A stretch of 64,000 bases of DNA from Acetobacteraceae bacterium B3987 (GCA_026537415.1 JAFNMF010000029.1:90593-154592); one strand, 5' to 3'. Positions 8,150 to 16,848 are shown, numbered from the stretch's first letter. The notes: a model not told the origin generated them from the letters alone. Translations and numbers: made by a program.

Positions 8150-8452
8150 ATGACTGACCAATTCCCAACCCCTCCGCCCTTCACACCACTGAATGAGCGC
8201 ATTGCAGCGTTGGAGGCCGTGCAGGCCCGTCATGATGACGACATCACGAAGCTTTCCGACAAAATCGACAATCTCGCCCGAGAGCAACGTGCTGGATTGG
8301 AGGCATTAAGCGATCAGATTGCTTCAACCATCTCCACCCGCTCCCAACTCATTACCGCTGCCATTACCGGCAGTGCAGCTTTTGGGGGCGGTGTCGCAGT
8401 GGGGCTGTATCAACTCCTCCACACACTTAACCCCCATCTATTCGGAAGCTGA
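8150..8452 (+). CDS. Coiled-coil plus C-terminal membrane helix protein, holin-like
   Basis: This 100-residue protein has a Pro-rich start, a heptad-rich helix from about residue 15 to 62 (NERIAALEAVQARHDDDITK and onward) and one hydrophobic C-terminal helix near residues 68-90. The layout resembles XhlA-type haemolysin/holin accessory proteins, which help release phage endolysin. It lies between the spanins and a virion/lysis protein, which supports a lysis role. No catalytic motif is visible. It might instead be a tail-tip membrane-associated protein. Confidence 0.5.
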   Translation: MTDQFPTPPPFTPLNERIAALEAVQARHDDDITKLSDKIDNLAREQRAGLEALSDQIASTISTRSQLITAAITGSAAFGGGVAVGLYQLLHTLNPHLFGS

Positions 8453-8453
8453 T

Positions 8454-8876
8454 ATGACACCCCGAGGCATCCGCAATAACAATCCGGGGAACTTGAACTT
8501 CGTCCATCAACCCTGCGCTGTTCTGGAACCCGGACCCAATGCCCGCTTTGCCCGTTTCTCCACGCCGGAAGACGGGCTTGCCGCCCTGCGTGACCAGCTT
8601 TGCCGCTACATCCTAAAGGATGGCATCGACACGGTAATGAGCATCATCAGCAAATGGGCACCACCAACCGAGAATGATACTGCCGCCTATGTCCGGGGCG
8701 TAGCGCACTCTCTGAATGTCGAACCGGATGCACAACTAGGCCAGCCTACACCCCATCTCATTGGCGGCCTGATGAACGCCATCATCCGCTTTGAGAACGG
8801 CCAGAACCCCTATGGGAGGCTAGTTGAACAGGTGGCGGCATCTTCTCCCTCATCTCACCATGATGCGACAGCCTGA
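8454..8876 (+). CDS. Phage virion/lysis protein of the GIRNNNPGNL family
   Basis: This 140-residue protein begins MTPRGIRNNNPGNLNF, the signature of a family often annotated as phage structural protein P5-like and found in lysis cassettes of alphaproteobacterial phages. The following FARFSTPEDGLAALRDQLCRY and WAPPTENDTAAYVRGVA segments fit the same family. It may be a peptidoglycan-acting enzyme or a virion protein; I see no certain catalytic residue. The ATG at 8454 follows GGAAG and lies two bases after the previous stop, indicating coupling with the holin-like gene. Confidence 0.65.
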   Translation: MTPRGIRNNNPGNLNFVHQPCAVLEPGPNARFARFSTPEDGLAALRDQLCRYILKDGIDTVMSIISKWAPPTENDTAAYVRGVAHSLNVEPDAQLGQPTPHLIGGLMNAIIRFENGQNPYGRLVEQVAASSPSSHHDATA

Positions 8877-8959
8877 CCCCCTACCAGCCTCATACCTTAC
8901 GATTCACCTTACTATGGCCGCCTTACTGGTGGCTCTTTCCACATCTGGAGATACCATTC

Positions 8960-9190
8960 ATGGACATCACCTCTTTCCTCACGTCTCTCCCAACCAGCAT
9001 CCAGACCTACGTCGCTTCTGTCATCATTATCTGCAATCTGATGACCGTCTTTATTCGCCCACCTGCTGCCGGGTCACGGTGGATACTACCCTATCGGCTC
9101 ATCTCCATACTGGCACTCAATATCGGCTGGGCCAAAAACCATCTCCAGCCGGGACACCCAGAAAATGAGACATCCCATACATCTTCCTGA
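8960..9190 (+). CDS. Small membrane protein at the end of the prophage lysis cassette
   Basis: This 76-residue protein has a hydrophobic helix at about residues 15-33 ([16 protein letters not shown]) and a second weaker one near 44-58. A GGAGA ribosome-binding site lies nine bases upstream of the ATG. It is the last phage-like gene in the window and follows the virion/lysis protein, so it may be the holin proper or a holin partner. No named family is recognised. The 83 bases before it hold nothing clear. Confidence 0.5.
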   Translation: MDITSFLTSLPTSIQTYVASVIIICNLMTVFIRPPAAGSRWILPYRLISILALNIGWAKNHLQPGHPENETSHTSS

Positions 9191-9297
9191 ACAGAAAATT
9201 GCCGCCTTTACCCCGGGCGGCCCTCTCCCGTACCTTCTTATTTTTTACAATCTCCTGCTATAGCCAGGCTGAACTTACCATATCAGGTCATCCCGCC

Positions 9298-9639
9298 ATG
9301 CAGCCTCTTCTGGCCTCCTGCCTTCTGTACAGCCTCGCAGCCCTTGCCGAAATTGCAGGCTGTTTTTCCGCCTGGGCCTGGTTACGGCTAGGCAGGACAC
9401 CGCTCTGGCTATTACCGGGCAGCCTCTGCCTTGGTCTGTTCGCCATCCTTCTGACCTTCAGCCCGGCTGACCATGCCGGGCGGGCTTATGCCCTTTATGG
9501 GGGAATCTATATTGCCATCAGCCTGTTATGGGGCTGGCTCATAGAAGGAACAATTCCAGATATCTGGGACATAGCCGGAGCAGCTTTATGCCTGAGTGGG
9601 GCTATGCTCATCCTTCTAGCACCTCACGGCCGGAACTGA
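9298..9639 (+). CDS. ynfA: YnfA/UPF0060 family small membrane protein
   Basis: This 113-residue protein has four predicted membrane helices and the YnfA pattern: [22 protein letters not shown] at the start, [14 protein letters not shown] in the third helix and [17 protein letters not shown] at the end. YnfA proteins are about 108 residues and resemble small multidrug resistance transporters. The ATG at 9298 is chosen since it gives the family's length. It is probably the first host gene to the right of the prophage, because no phage-like gene follows. It converges with the TRIC-family gene ten bases away. Confidence 0.85.
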   Translation: MQPLLASCLLYSLAALAEIAGCFSAWAWLRLGRTPLWLLPGSLCLGLFAILLTFSPADHAGRAYALYGGIYIAISLLWGWLIEGTIPDIWDIAGAALCLSGAMLILLAPHGRN

Positions 9640-9648
9640 CCCGCCCTA

Positions 9649-10266
9649 TTAAGACCGATAGCTGAAGCGTGGCAACGTCCAGTTATACCGAATGGAAAGC
9701 AGGCGGAAGCTGATGCCAAAGACCATAGAGACAATCAGCTCTATGGTGCTGTTATCCACGATGTGGGAGCAGCACAGAAACACAACGCCCGTACTGACAG
9801 AGACCGTGCCATATAGCTCGGACCGGAACAGCAAGGGAATATCGTTGCAAAGTATGTCCCGCAGCACCCCGCCCATGCACCCTGTAATCATGCCAGAAAT
9901 GATGACACAGACCACGGACAGATGTTCCGTCATGGCGACCTGACAGCCCATCACGGTAAAAACGACCAGCCCAATGGCATCCAAAAACAGAAACAACTTG
10001 CGCAGCCTGTGCATGTGCTGGGCCACCATAATGGTGGCCAGCGCAGCAAACCCGGTAATCAGCGGATAGCTGGGATGCTTCACCCAAGAGAGAGGATAAT
10101 GGTTAAGCAGCACGTCACGAATGGACCCGCCACCCAGAGCCGTAATCCACCCCAGCAGAAACACCCCGACAAGGTCCATCTCCAGCTTTCCGGCCAGTAG
10201 AGCAGCGGTCATAGCTTCGGCAATGATGGCAATAATATACAGCGTGGTATAAAGATCGAAATTCAT
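9649..10266 (-). CDS. TRIC/UPF0126 (YicG-like) cation channel family protein
   Basis: This 205-residue membrane protein has about seven helices made of two similar halves, each with a Gly-rich motif followed by Arg-Asp: TALGGGSIRDVLL near residues 42-54 and CMGGVLRDIL near 128-137. This is the bacterial relative of trimeric intracellular cation channels (UPF0126). It probably conducts monovalent cations across the inner membrane; the physiological role in bacteria is uncertain. An AGG about nine bases upstream supports the start. Confidence 0.85.
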   Translation of the reverse strand: MNFDLYTTLYIIAIIAEAMTAALLAGKLEMDLVGVFLLGWITALGGGSIRDVLLNHYPLSWVKHPSYPLITGFAALATIMVAQHMHRLRKLFLFLDAIGLVVFTVMGCQVAMTEHLSVVCVIISGMITGCMGGVLRDILCNDIPLLFRSELYGTVSVSTGVVFLCCSHIVDNSTIELIVSMVFGISFRLLSIRYNWTLPRFSYRS

Positions 10267-10318
10267 GCCGATTTACCTGCCATACGCCACTCTACCAGAA
10301 AATAATGTGTTCTTGTGG

Positions 10319-10759
10319 TTAACGAACAACCAGCCGCTTATAATTAGCGAACAGAACATGCGCATCATCCTCCCCAAAGGGGGTACCTTTCTTCAGGCAA
10401 AGGATGAAGCGGTTCATAAACCGCATAGAAGCCAGTGTATCATTGGCCGCATCACCGTTAAACTTCACCATCAAGCGATTGAAGTCGCCATCAACCGCAT
10501 AATACCGTTCGGAAGAGAAACACTCACAGAGGGCATGAAACTCCTTCTCCATTGAGCTAACCATCTGCCGATAAAACTGGTGAGATGCCTCAATCTCACT
10601 GTAAAACGCCTCATGCCGCGGCTCCACCCGTGGATGAGCGGTAGGAAATGGTGTCAAATCCTGCGAGAAGAGTTCATGCTTGGAAAGCCGCCCGATCTTC
10701 TTCCCCAACTGGCGCACTTCCGCCTCATAGCCGAGCAGACTGTAAACTGAATCAACCAT
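10319..10759 (-). CDS. Conserved-looking protein of unknown function
   Basis: This 146-residue protein matches no family I know. It is soluble and helical by composition, with a polar N-terminal helix (YEAEVRQLGKKIGRLSKHEL), an aromatic middle (FYSEIEASHQFYRQMVSSM) and two cysteines near residue 80 of the CECF type. There is no signal peptide or membrane segment. AAGGAAA a few bases upstream of the ATG supports translation. It stands alone between the TRIC gene and two secreted-protein genes on the same strand. Confidence 0.55.
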   Translation of the reverse strand: MVDSVYSLLGYEAEVRQLGKKIGRLSKHELFSQDLTPFPTAHPRVEPRHEAFYSEIEASHQFYRQMVSSMEKEFHALCECFSSERYYAVDGDFNRLMVKFNGDAANDTLASMRFMNRFILCLKKGTPFGEDDAHVLFANYKRLVVR

Positions 10760-10900
10760 AAAGATAGCTTTCCTTCTGAGCCGTCATAGCGTCCCATCGA
10801 CCGGCGGATATGACGTAACAGATATTATGATAGTGCAGAATAAGTAACATATCTGCCTACCTGACAGAATGACTTTCCCACATCAGCATGATGCCCTGCA

Positions 10901-11254
10901 TCAGTCAGGGTGGTTCAGCGACCAACAACGGGATGTCACCACATTCTGATCCGTTTCCGGATCTGGCATCGTCAAGGCACAAAGGACCGTGCTACCAGCT
11001 GCGGCGTTCTTCCCTTCACGGGAAAGGACCAACACTTCCTCACCCCCTGCCTGATGCGCCGTAATGACGTGGTAATGCTGGTTCAGTAGAGTCTCCAGAG
11101 AGTCCACGAGCGGTGCCATACGGGTCGGCACAGCCAAAGGGCTATAAGGAGCCTTGACCCCCGAAGCAGGCAGAACCAGATCAGCCGCTCCGGCTCCAAC
11201 TGGAGCCACCAAGCAGACTAACCATACCGCCCCAGATTTCCTGAACCAGCGCAT
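10901..11254 (-). CDS. Small secreted protein of unknown function
   Basis: This 117-residue protein has a clear signal peptide (WLVCLVAPVGAGAADL, cleavage probably after the AGA at about residue 22). The mature part has two cysteines, near residues 92 and 109, that could form a disulfide bond. A strong GGAGGAAGG site precedes the start. It lies 24 bases downstream of the other secreted-protein gene on the same strand, so the two are probably one operon and may act together in the periplasm. No family is recognised. Confidence 0.6.
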   Translation of the reverse strand: MRWFRKSGAVWLVCLVAPVGAGAADLVLPASGVKAPYSPLAVPTRMAPLVDSLETLLNQHYHVITAHQAGGEEVLVLSREGKNAAAGSTVLCALTMPDPETDQNVVTSRCWSLNHPD

Positions 11255-11278
11255 ACCCCGCTTTCCTTCCTCCTGACT

Positions 11279-11770
11279 TCAGAAAAGCTTCGCCGCAATG
11301 GCGTTGATCTGTACCGTACCCGTAAAATAGCGGTTGGCAGGCAAGACCCCTGATGCCTGACCATCACGCATTTTTAGAACACCCCGCACCCTTGTGAAGA
11401 TGGATGCTGTATGGTCGTGCGACATCCGGCTCAAACTGGCAGAAATCACGTAGCTCAGCGTGCCGTTATCATATCCACCACCATTGCCGTGGGACAGGCG
11501 CACTCTCATGCGATACTGGCTGAGCTTATAACCGCCCTGCCCGATTGAAACCGTCTTCTGCTCCTGTTTCTGCCGGATATTCGGGCCAAGTTGTGTTTTC
11601 AACACATCCGTTGTCGAGCCATTGCCCGCCACAAGAGCTGTCGGAGACAGCTGCGCCTGTACCTCATACACACGGTCCAGCCCTTCTGCCTGAGCAACAC
11701 CAGCCATTGCGCTCATAGCCAAAGCCATCATCCCGCCATACAGGCCAGCTTTCCCATATCGTGCCATCAT
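11279..11770 (-). CDS. Secreted protein of unknown function
   Basis: This 163-residue protein starts with a signal peptide (GGMMALAMSAMAGVAQAEG, likely cut after AQA). The mature part is strand-rich, with YEVQAQLSPTALVAGNG at the start and a long polar middle, and may be a small beta-sandwich. The start at 11770 follows GGAGGA; a longer frame beginning at 11821 would put a charged stretch before the signal peptide and is less likely. It heads a two-gene unit with the small secreted protein downstream. Function is unknown. Confidence 0.6.
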   Translation of the reverse strand: MMARYGKAGLYGGMMALAMSAMAGVAQAEGLDRVYEVQAQLSPTALVAGNGSTTDVLKTQLGPNIRQKQEQKTVSIGQGGYKLSQYRMRVRLSHGNGGGYDNGTLSYVISASLSRMSHDHTASIFTRVRGVLKMRDGQASGVLPANRYFTGTVQINAIAAKLF

Positions 11771-11987
11771 CAGTCTCAAATCCTCCACATCCTTCCCGAT
11801 TACCAGACCAGCGCAAGGCATAACGCCATGGTGCTACGCTAACGGCTCTCGCTGCCAGAGAAAGAACGGCATGTCTGCCATGCTCCCTACATGAGCATCC
11901 GTAATTTTGTTTCTTACCCGAAACAGGAATCCACATTCGCACATCATGCCGTTCATGCAAATCAGGATTCTGAGAGAATGTGGCGAA

Positions 11988-12503
11988 TCATTCCGGGCTA
12001 GAACGATTATCCAACAAAATCTGCATGAAGGTCAGATCCAACCAACGTCCGAACTTGCATCCGACCTGCTTGCACTGCCCAGCAACCGAAAAACCCAACC
12101 GTTCATGAAGGCGAATAGATCCAGAATTGCCCGATTCAATCCCAGCCACCATAGCATGATACCCTCGCTGACGGGCTTCCTCCAACAAAGCGACCATTAG
12201 AGTTCGCCCAATCCCAGCACGCTGTCTGTCCTTATGGACATAGACAGAATGTTCCACTGTATGACGATAGCCGTCCCATGCACGCCATGGCCCGAAAGTG
12301 GCATAACCGGTCACTTGGTCCTCATCATCAACAGCCACCAACACAGGCAGATTGGCCTCCTCATGAGCCTTCAGCCACGCAGCACGGTCAGAAACATCTA
12401 CAACCCGTTCATTCCATATGGCCGTCGTGGTGCTGACAGCATGGTTATATATTTCAGTGATAACAGCGAGGTCCCTCTCCGCTGCTGGCCGAATTTTCAT
12501 CAT
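11988..12503 (-). CDS. GNAT N-acetyltransferase, phosphinothricin/methionine sulfoximine type
   Basis: This 171-residue enzyme looks like the Pat/YncA (MnaT) branch of GNAT acetyltransferases, which acetylate phosphinothricin, methionine sulfoximine or related amino acids using acetyl-CoA. Diagnostic parts are AAERDLAVITEIYNHAV at the N-terminus, EHSVYVHKDRQRAGIGRTLM with the acetyl-CoA-binding Q/RxxGxG loop, and NSGSIRLHERLGF near the C-terminus. Length is normal. It is a single gene on the minus strand, and the natural substrate is not fixed by the sequence. Confidence 0.85.
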   Translation of the reverse strand: MMKIRPAAERDLAVITEIYNHAVSTTTAIWNERVVDVSDRAAWLKAHEEANLPVLVAVDDEDQVTGYATFGPWRAWDGYRHTVEHSVYVHKDRQRAGIGRTLMVALLEEARQRGYHAMVAGIESGNSGSIRLHERLGFSVAGQCKQVGCKFGRWLDLTFMQILLDNRSSPE

Positions 12504-12698
12504 CACACTCTCTTTTCCTTACCTCGGCCACTATTCAGGTACATTTAGAATGGGTGTCTTCTTCCAGTACTGGCGGCCAATGCGGCACTCTTCATATTTT
12601 TCACAGAGACCCCGAAAAAACCATTCCTTTATTACGAAAAATTAATTACTCCTCGTCGAAAATGAACGTCTCGTTACCCCGCCTTGGAGAACAGAATC

Positions 12699-12818
12699 AT
12701 GTCGTCCTCCTGCCACTTTCTTTTCCAGCTTGCCATTACAGCCGCCCTGCTCATCGGCTTTGCAGCAGCGGGGCTGCTTAGTAGCTTGCGTAAACGCCAC
12801 CCATTTCGGCGGCAGTAA
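12699..12818 (+). CDS. 39-residue single-pass membrane protein
   Basis: A short frame gives a 39-residue protein with one hydrophobic helix (FQLAITAALLIGFAAAGLL) and a positively charged end (RKRHPFRRQ). A strong GGAGA site lies eight bases upstream of the ATG. The helix with a positive C-terminal tail suggests an inner-membrane microprotein. It lies 192 bases upstream of the PepSY membrane operon but is separated from it by that operon's likely promoter. No family is recognised and expression is unproven. Confidence 0.45.
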   Translation: MSSSCHFLFQLAITAALLIGFAAAGLLSSLRKRHPFRRQ

Positions 12819-12872
12819 ATGCGGCCTGACAGAACACTAAAATAAAGCGGTTCATCAGGCCCTCCTATATCC

Positions 12873-12887
12873 TGTATAAATTATACA
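12873..12887. promoter_or_regulatory. Perfect palindrome next to a promoter, possible operator
   Basis: TGTATAA and TTATACA form perfect seven-base arms around a single A. The site ends three bases before a -35-like TTGACG, where a regulator could control the downstream PepSY operon. The regulator is unknown; iron or haem regulators are candidates because PepSY membrane proteins often occur with siderophore uptake. Confidence 0.4.
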
Positions 12888-12890
12888 TGT

Positions 12891-12920
12891 TTGACGCTTC
12901 GTTAATGCTTCCCGTAAAAT
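12891..12920 (+). promoter_or_regulatory. Sigma70-like promoter of the PepSY operon
   Basis: TTGACG at 12891-12896 and TAAAAT at 12915-12920 are spaced by 18 bases and close to consensus. The leader to the start codon at 13011 is about 85 bases. A perfect palindrome abuts the -35 element. Confidence 0.5.
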
Positions 12921-13010
12921 CCAACCTGTAATTGAGGTCATCCGGTAACCATCTGTCTCTCCCATCGAAAGGGAATCAGCGGACCGGATGCAAGCAAAAC
13001 AGGGGGGAGT

Positions 13011-13310
13011 ATGAGACCGGAGGCTGTAACAGAGCCCGTCTTCTTCTGGAGTGGATTGCTGGTCGGGGCCGTGTGGGCCGTTCTTCTGTGGATGCAGCTC
13101 CCAGGTCAAACTCCTCGCCCTGAAAAGCTGAGCCGTTCAACAGCTATAGCCGGCCTCGTTCTGTCCGGTGGATTAGCATGGATGCTGTGGGCCCATGTCT
13201 TCGGCGTCATCCCGGCTTTCTTTTGCCTTGGGGGGTGGAGCATGGCTCTGCTGTGCATCGTCCCTATCCTTTGGGCCGTGCTGGTGTCCGGTCATTCCCA
13301 TATATCCTGA
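13011..13310 (+). CDS. Small three-helix membrane protein, partner of PepSY protein
   Basis: This 99-residue protein has three hydrophobic helices (about 11-28, 44-63 and 72-93) and a strong GGGGGGAG ribosome-binding site. Its stop overlaps the next start (TGATG), so it is translationally coupled to the PepSY membrane protein. In siderophore-uptake clusters such proteins are accompanied by small membrane proteins of the DUF3325/DUF3649 kind; the hydrophobic pattern resembles DUF3325 but similarity is too weak for certainty. Confidence 0.6.
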   Translation: MRPEAVTEPVFFWSGLLVGAVWAVLLWMQLPGQTPRPEKLSRSTAIAGLVLSGGLAWMLWAHVFGVIPAFFCLGGWSMALLCIVPILWAVLVSGHSHIS

Positions 13311-15229
13311 TGCGCAACCGCCCAGACAGAACAGGCCAGCCCTCTTCCCCTCCACGCCCTCACTCTCTCACCACGCTCTGGCTGCGATTACTTATAGGCA
13401 GTGCTGTGGCAGCCCTTTTCGTCGTGGCATCGTGCTGGGCGGATAGAAAATTTGCCTGTTTTCAGGCTGTTGGCGTAACGGGGCTTTACCTACTGATAAC
13501 AGGTGCCTGCCTCGCAGGAATTACGGGTCTGACCCTGTCTGTCGGCATTGGGGATAGTCCCAAACTCCAGCATCTGGCTATCCGCTACCGCTCCCTGCAT
13601 GGCTGGATTGGTATTTTGACGGGCAGTCTACTTTCCATAAGTTTTCTGGCAGGCACGCTGACCCTGTTTGCAGCACCACTTCAACAATGGAGCCAGCCGT
13701 CCCTCCCGGCACATAGTACCATTCCACTGACGGATATACCCGTCGTACTTGATGAACTGCTTGGAACAGAACACGGTAGAACTGCTGCCCCCTCCGCTGG
13801 CCTCCATTATAGGCTGATACTCAGGACGCCAGATACTGCCAGCCTCAGCTTCCCTATGGGGCCAGACCTTCCCCTCGGCCTGCCCGCTCCCCACATTCTC
13901 GTCAGCCGGACAGGCCCCCAAGAAACCTCACTTTATCAGCTCACCCCCTCGCCGGTGCCCACATTCATCGGGGGGCTACATCGCCGCCTGGGCCTTCCTC
14001 TGCCAGAAAATCAGGCCATGCCTTTTGTCGGCATCATCTGTTTCCTCTATGGGCTGGCCCTGTTCTCTGGCGTTATTCTGCTTCTACCGGGCATGTGGCG
14101 GACACTCATGACCGTTCGCCTACAAGGCCATGCTCGCCGCCTCTGGCTTGACCTGCATAGTCTGCTTGGCCTCTGCTCTCTGCCGTTTCATCTCATCATC
14201 GCCCTAACAACGGCTCTCTTTGCCTTCTCCCCGCTTCTGCATTCCTTTTCCACGGGCATGGGGTCTGATGCCATAACGCATCGGGGTATCCAAACAACAC
14301 CCCCCATATCGCCTCTCCTACCACCAGACAGAGCCCTGATGTACCTCCATGAGATGGCTCCAGAGTTTCATCCCCTCATGCTGGATTATGTCCTCTCTCC
14401 CCACGCCACAGACAGCCATGCTGAACGCCTCTCTCTCCATGCCCCACTTTACAACGCCAATGGAGACCAGAGCCTGCCCCCGACAGCACAACCTTACCTA
14501 CTGGCAGAGGGAACAGACCCTCACAACCCGCTCATCGGTCGCGATCGAGGAGCTGTCCTACTGGACCCTCACACAGGCAGCCTGATCGATAACCAGAATC
14601 TTCCCAGCCAGCAAACACCGGCCCGCCGTACCCTGACATGGTTTCTTGCTCTCCATTTTGGCAGTTTTGGCGGTGAATTCGTTCGCTGGCTTTATGTTGC
14701 TCTAGGTCTGTGTGGAGTTAGTTTTTTCCATACAGCCAATCAACTCTGGCTCAATACCCATCGCCGTAAAAGCCCGGGGCAAACAGCCTCCATCGATACA
14801 CCAGCTACCCTATGGCTCGGCCGTCTAAGCGAAGGAACACTTCTAGGATGCCTATTGGGCATTTGCGGCCTCATAGCCGTCAGCCCCCTCATGACGGACC
14901 TGATACCTGTTACCCATCTTTCCGGCCTCACACCACCGGATATGGAGCGCACCTATCAGTATATCAGCATCTCATATTACGGAATCATGGCGTTGACGCT
15001 TATCAGCTACTGCCTGTTCCCTCGACAACTCTGCCGAGGGACGACTCTGACTCTAGCGGCCCTCTGCCTTTCCGGGGCAGTCACCATCGTAGCCCTGCGC
15101 CACACGGCATTACAGTCTTCTCTTTCGGCAGCACTGACCATCGCCTTCAGCATCGCCAGTCTAGCTCTATGGGCAGTGGCCTTACATACATTTCGATTCT
15201 GGAAGCGTGAGGGCCTCGACAGCAGATAA
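13310..15229 (+). CDS. PepSY-associated transmembrane protein
   Basis: This 639-residue inner-membrane protein has several helices and a large periplasmic region. The segment RYRSLHGWIGILTGSLLSIS followed by FLAGTLTLF is the first PepSY-TM helix pattern; LWLDLHSLLGLCSLPFHL is the second and WFLALHFGSFGGEFVRWLYV the third. The His residues in these helices match those proposed to bind haem or metal in the family. Family members act in ferric-siderophore reduction or iron use. The start at 13310 overlaps the upstream stop; a longer frame from 13178 lies inside the upstream gene. Confidence 0.8.
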   Translation: MRNRPDRTGQPSSPPRPHSLTTLWLRLLIGSAVAALFVVASCWADRKFACFQAVGVTGLYLLITGACLAGITGLTLSVGIGDSPKLQHLAIRYRSLHGWIGILTGSLLSISFLAGTLTLFAAPLQQWSQPSLPAHSTIPLTDIPVVLDELLGTEHGRTAAPSAGLHYRLILRTPDTASLSFPMGPDLPLGLPAPHILVSRTGPQETSLYQLTPSPVPTFIGGLHRRLGLPLPENQAMPFVGIICFLYGLALFSGVILLLPGMWRTLMTVRLQGHARRLWLDLHSLLGLCSLPFHLIIALTTALFAFSPLLHSFSTGMGSDAITHRGIQTTPPISPLLPPDRALMYLHEMAPEFHPLMLDYVLSPHATDSHAERLSLHAPLYNANGDQSLPPTAQPYLLAEGTDPHNPLIGRDRGAVLLDPHTGSLIDNQNLPSQQTPARRTLTWFLALHFGSFGGEFVRWLYVALGLCGVSFFHTANQLWLNTHRRKSPGQTASIDTPATLWLGRLSEGTLLGCLLGICGLIAVSPLMTDLIPVTHLSGLTPPDMERTYQYISISYYGIMALTLISYCLFPRQLCRGTTLTLAALCLSGAVTIVALRHTALQSSLSAALTIAFSIASLALWAVALHTFRFWKREGLDSR

Positions 15230-15275
15230 AACCTGCCGACAAGGCCACCCGTTCCAGTATCCCTTACTCTCCAGA

Positions 15276-16400
15276 TTACTCAGTGCCAGCTCCCGATTTT
15301 TCTTCCTCTTCAGAGGGCACACCAACCCATTCCCTAATCATCGTTTCAGTCAGATAAAGAAGAGTCGGGCCAATAAAGACACCTGCGAACCCAAATGTCG
15401 CCAGTCCACCAAAGGCTCCCACCATAATGACGATGACAGAAATCCGCACATAGCGGCGAATGATGAGCGGCTGAAGAAAATTATCCCCAGCTACCGCCAC
15501 CAAAGCAAACAGAAGCATGATGACAGCGTGCGTCAAAGGTGCCGTGAAATACAACCACACAGTACTAAGCAGCAATACCCACGCACCACCAAACTGTAGC
15601 ACGCAGGAAATGAACATGACGGCGGCTATAACGCTCCCCATCGGCATACCGGCGGCCATCAGCCCAACCCAACCGAACAGCGATTCAATAATGGCCGTAA
15701 GCGTAACACCCAGTGCGACACCCCGTGTCGTGATTTCAGCCTGTTTTAGAAAGGAACGCCCTCTCTCACCTCCCAGCTGACCACCGATCTTCTTCAGAAG
15801 GACAATGATACCCTCTGCACGGCTCAGAAGAAGCACCATGACAACCAATGTCAGGGCGAACTCCAACAAAAGAGACCCAAAACTGCCGGCTGAAGACAAA
15901 AGGACATGCAGTATCTTCTCCGGCGGAGGAATAACATGTTGCAACAGACTTGGTAGGCTATTATCCCGCAAATGATCCCAGAACGGAATAATCCTGCCCC
16001 CTACGTAAGGGATACGCTCTACCCACACCGGGGCTGCTGGGAGCCGTAGGGACGGCAAGATCGTAATGAAATGCGATACGGCATCCACATGCTGTGCGAA
16101 AATGACGATCACCAACACAGCGGGAAGGAAGAAAATAATCATGGCCGCCAGAATGGTGAAAAACACAGCGGCGGACCTACTGCCAAAGCACACAGCCTGC
16201 AAACGCAGAACCAACGGCCAGAGCGTAACAGAAATCGTAGCACCCCAGATGATCGGGGGTAAGAAAGGATGAATGATCCATACTGCCGCCAAAAGCAGTA
16301 GCCCCACAGCTAAAGCCGTAAGGACCGGCCTCACCGGGCTAACAGCAGCCCTTGTCGTAGCCTCAGCTGAAGCAAACAAATTCCTGAAACGTGTTATCAT
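15276..16400 (-). CDS. AI-2E family transporter (PerM-like)
   Basis: This 374-residue protein is an AI-2E/PerM family membrane protein with about eight helices. Two N-terminal helices (LTALAVGLLLLAAVWIIHPF) come first, then a long amphipathic middle and the C-terminal helix cluster with ESLFGWVGLMAAGMP and FGGLATFGFAGVFIGPTLLY, which is the family signature. Members export small molecules or sodium; the substrate here is unknown. The start at 16400 (MITRFRN) follows AGGACAGG; a longer frame to 16487 adds a polar stretch that does not look native. Confidence 0.85.
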   Translation of the reverse strand: MITRFRNLFASAEATTRAAVSPVRPVLTALAVGLLLLAAVWIIHPFLPPIIWGATISVTLWPLVLRLQAVCFGSRSAAVFFTILAAMIIFFLPAVLVIVIFAQHVDAVSHFITILPSLRLPAAPVWVERIPYVGGRIIPFWDHLRDNSLPSLLQHVIPPPEKILHVLLSSAGSFGSLLLEFALTLVVMVLLLSRAEGIIVLLKKIGGQLGGERGRSFLKQAEITTRGVALGVTLTAIIESLFGWVGLMAAGMPMGSVIAAVMFISCVLQFGGAWVLLLSTVWLYFTAPLTHAVIMLLFALVAVAGDNFLQPLIIRRYVRISVIVIMVGAFGGLATFGFAGVFIGPTLLYLTETMIREWVGVPSEEEEKSGAGTE

Positions 16401-16632
16401 GACCTGTCCTGAACAAGAGTGCTGCCTATTGGCTCCCTTACGGGAGAGACAGCCGAAATTCACATAAAAAATCTTCAAAAACCACAAAAAGTCTCTCCAT
16501 AATCTGCCGGTGTCTCAGCATAAAAGAAGATATGAAATATTCGACAGCCGAATAGGATAATTCCGATCTTTTCATTCATACCTCGTGACCTTCATATCCA
16601 AAGACTGCTAAAAGCTTACAGGAGATGCCAGC

Positions 16633-16848
16633 ATGGTACCCCATCCGGCATTGCCACTTCATTCCATGGAAGGATTTACCTGCATGCCTCAGACAGATAA
16701 CAACATCGCCCGCAGCATGACCCGCGAGGACCTGATCTTCGCTCTGGTGCAGGACGTGGTTCGCATTGAAGGCCCGAATACCAAGATCGATCGCGCCTAC
16801 CTGCTTAAACTTGTGGCAGAAATTGCCCGCTCTGTTGACGGCAAGTAA
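16633..16848 (+). CDS. Small conserved-looking protein of unknown function
   Basis: This 71-residue protein has a soluble helical C-terminal part (MTREDLIFALVQDVVRIEG, then IDRAYLLKLVAEIARSVDGK). AGGAGA lies eight bases upstream of the ATG at 16633, and a second ATG at 16684 also has a GGAAGGA site, so either start is possible. The C-terminal half looks like a folded helical domain. It ends 25 bases before a bidirectional terminator and converges with the MscS gene. No function is assigned. Confidence 0.55.
   Translation: MVPHPALPLHSMEGFTCMPQTDNNIARSMTREDLIFALVQDVVRIEGPNTKIDRAYLLKLVAEIARSVDGK

Noticed and set aside
8824-9168. Plus-strand frame of 114 codons across the end of the lysis cassette
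   Set aside because: It overlaps the 8454 and 8960 genes, has no good ribosome-binding site, and its product is His/Pro/Thr-rich without any domain.
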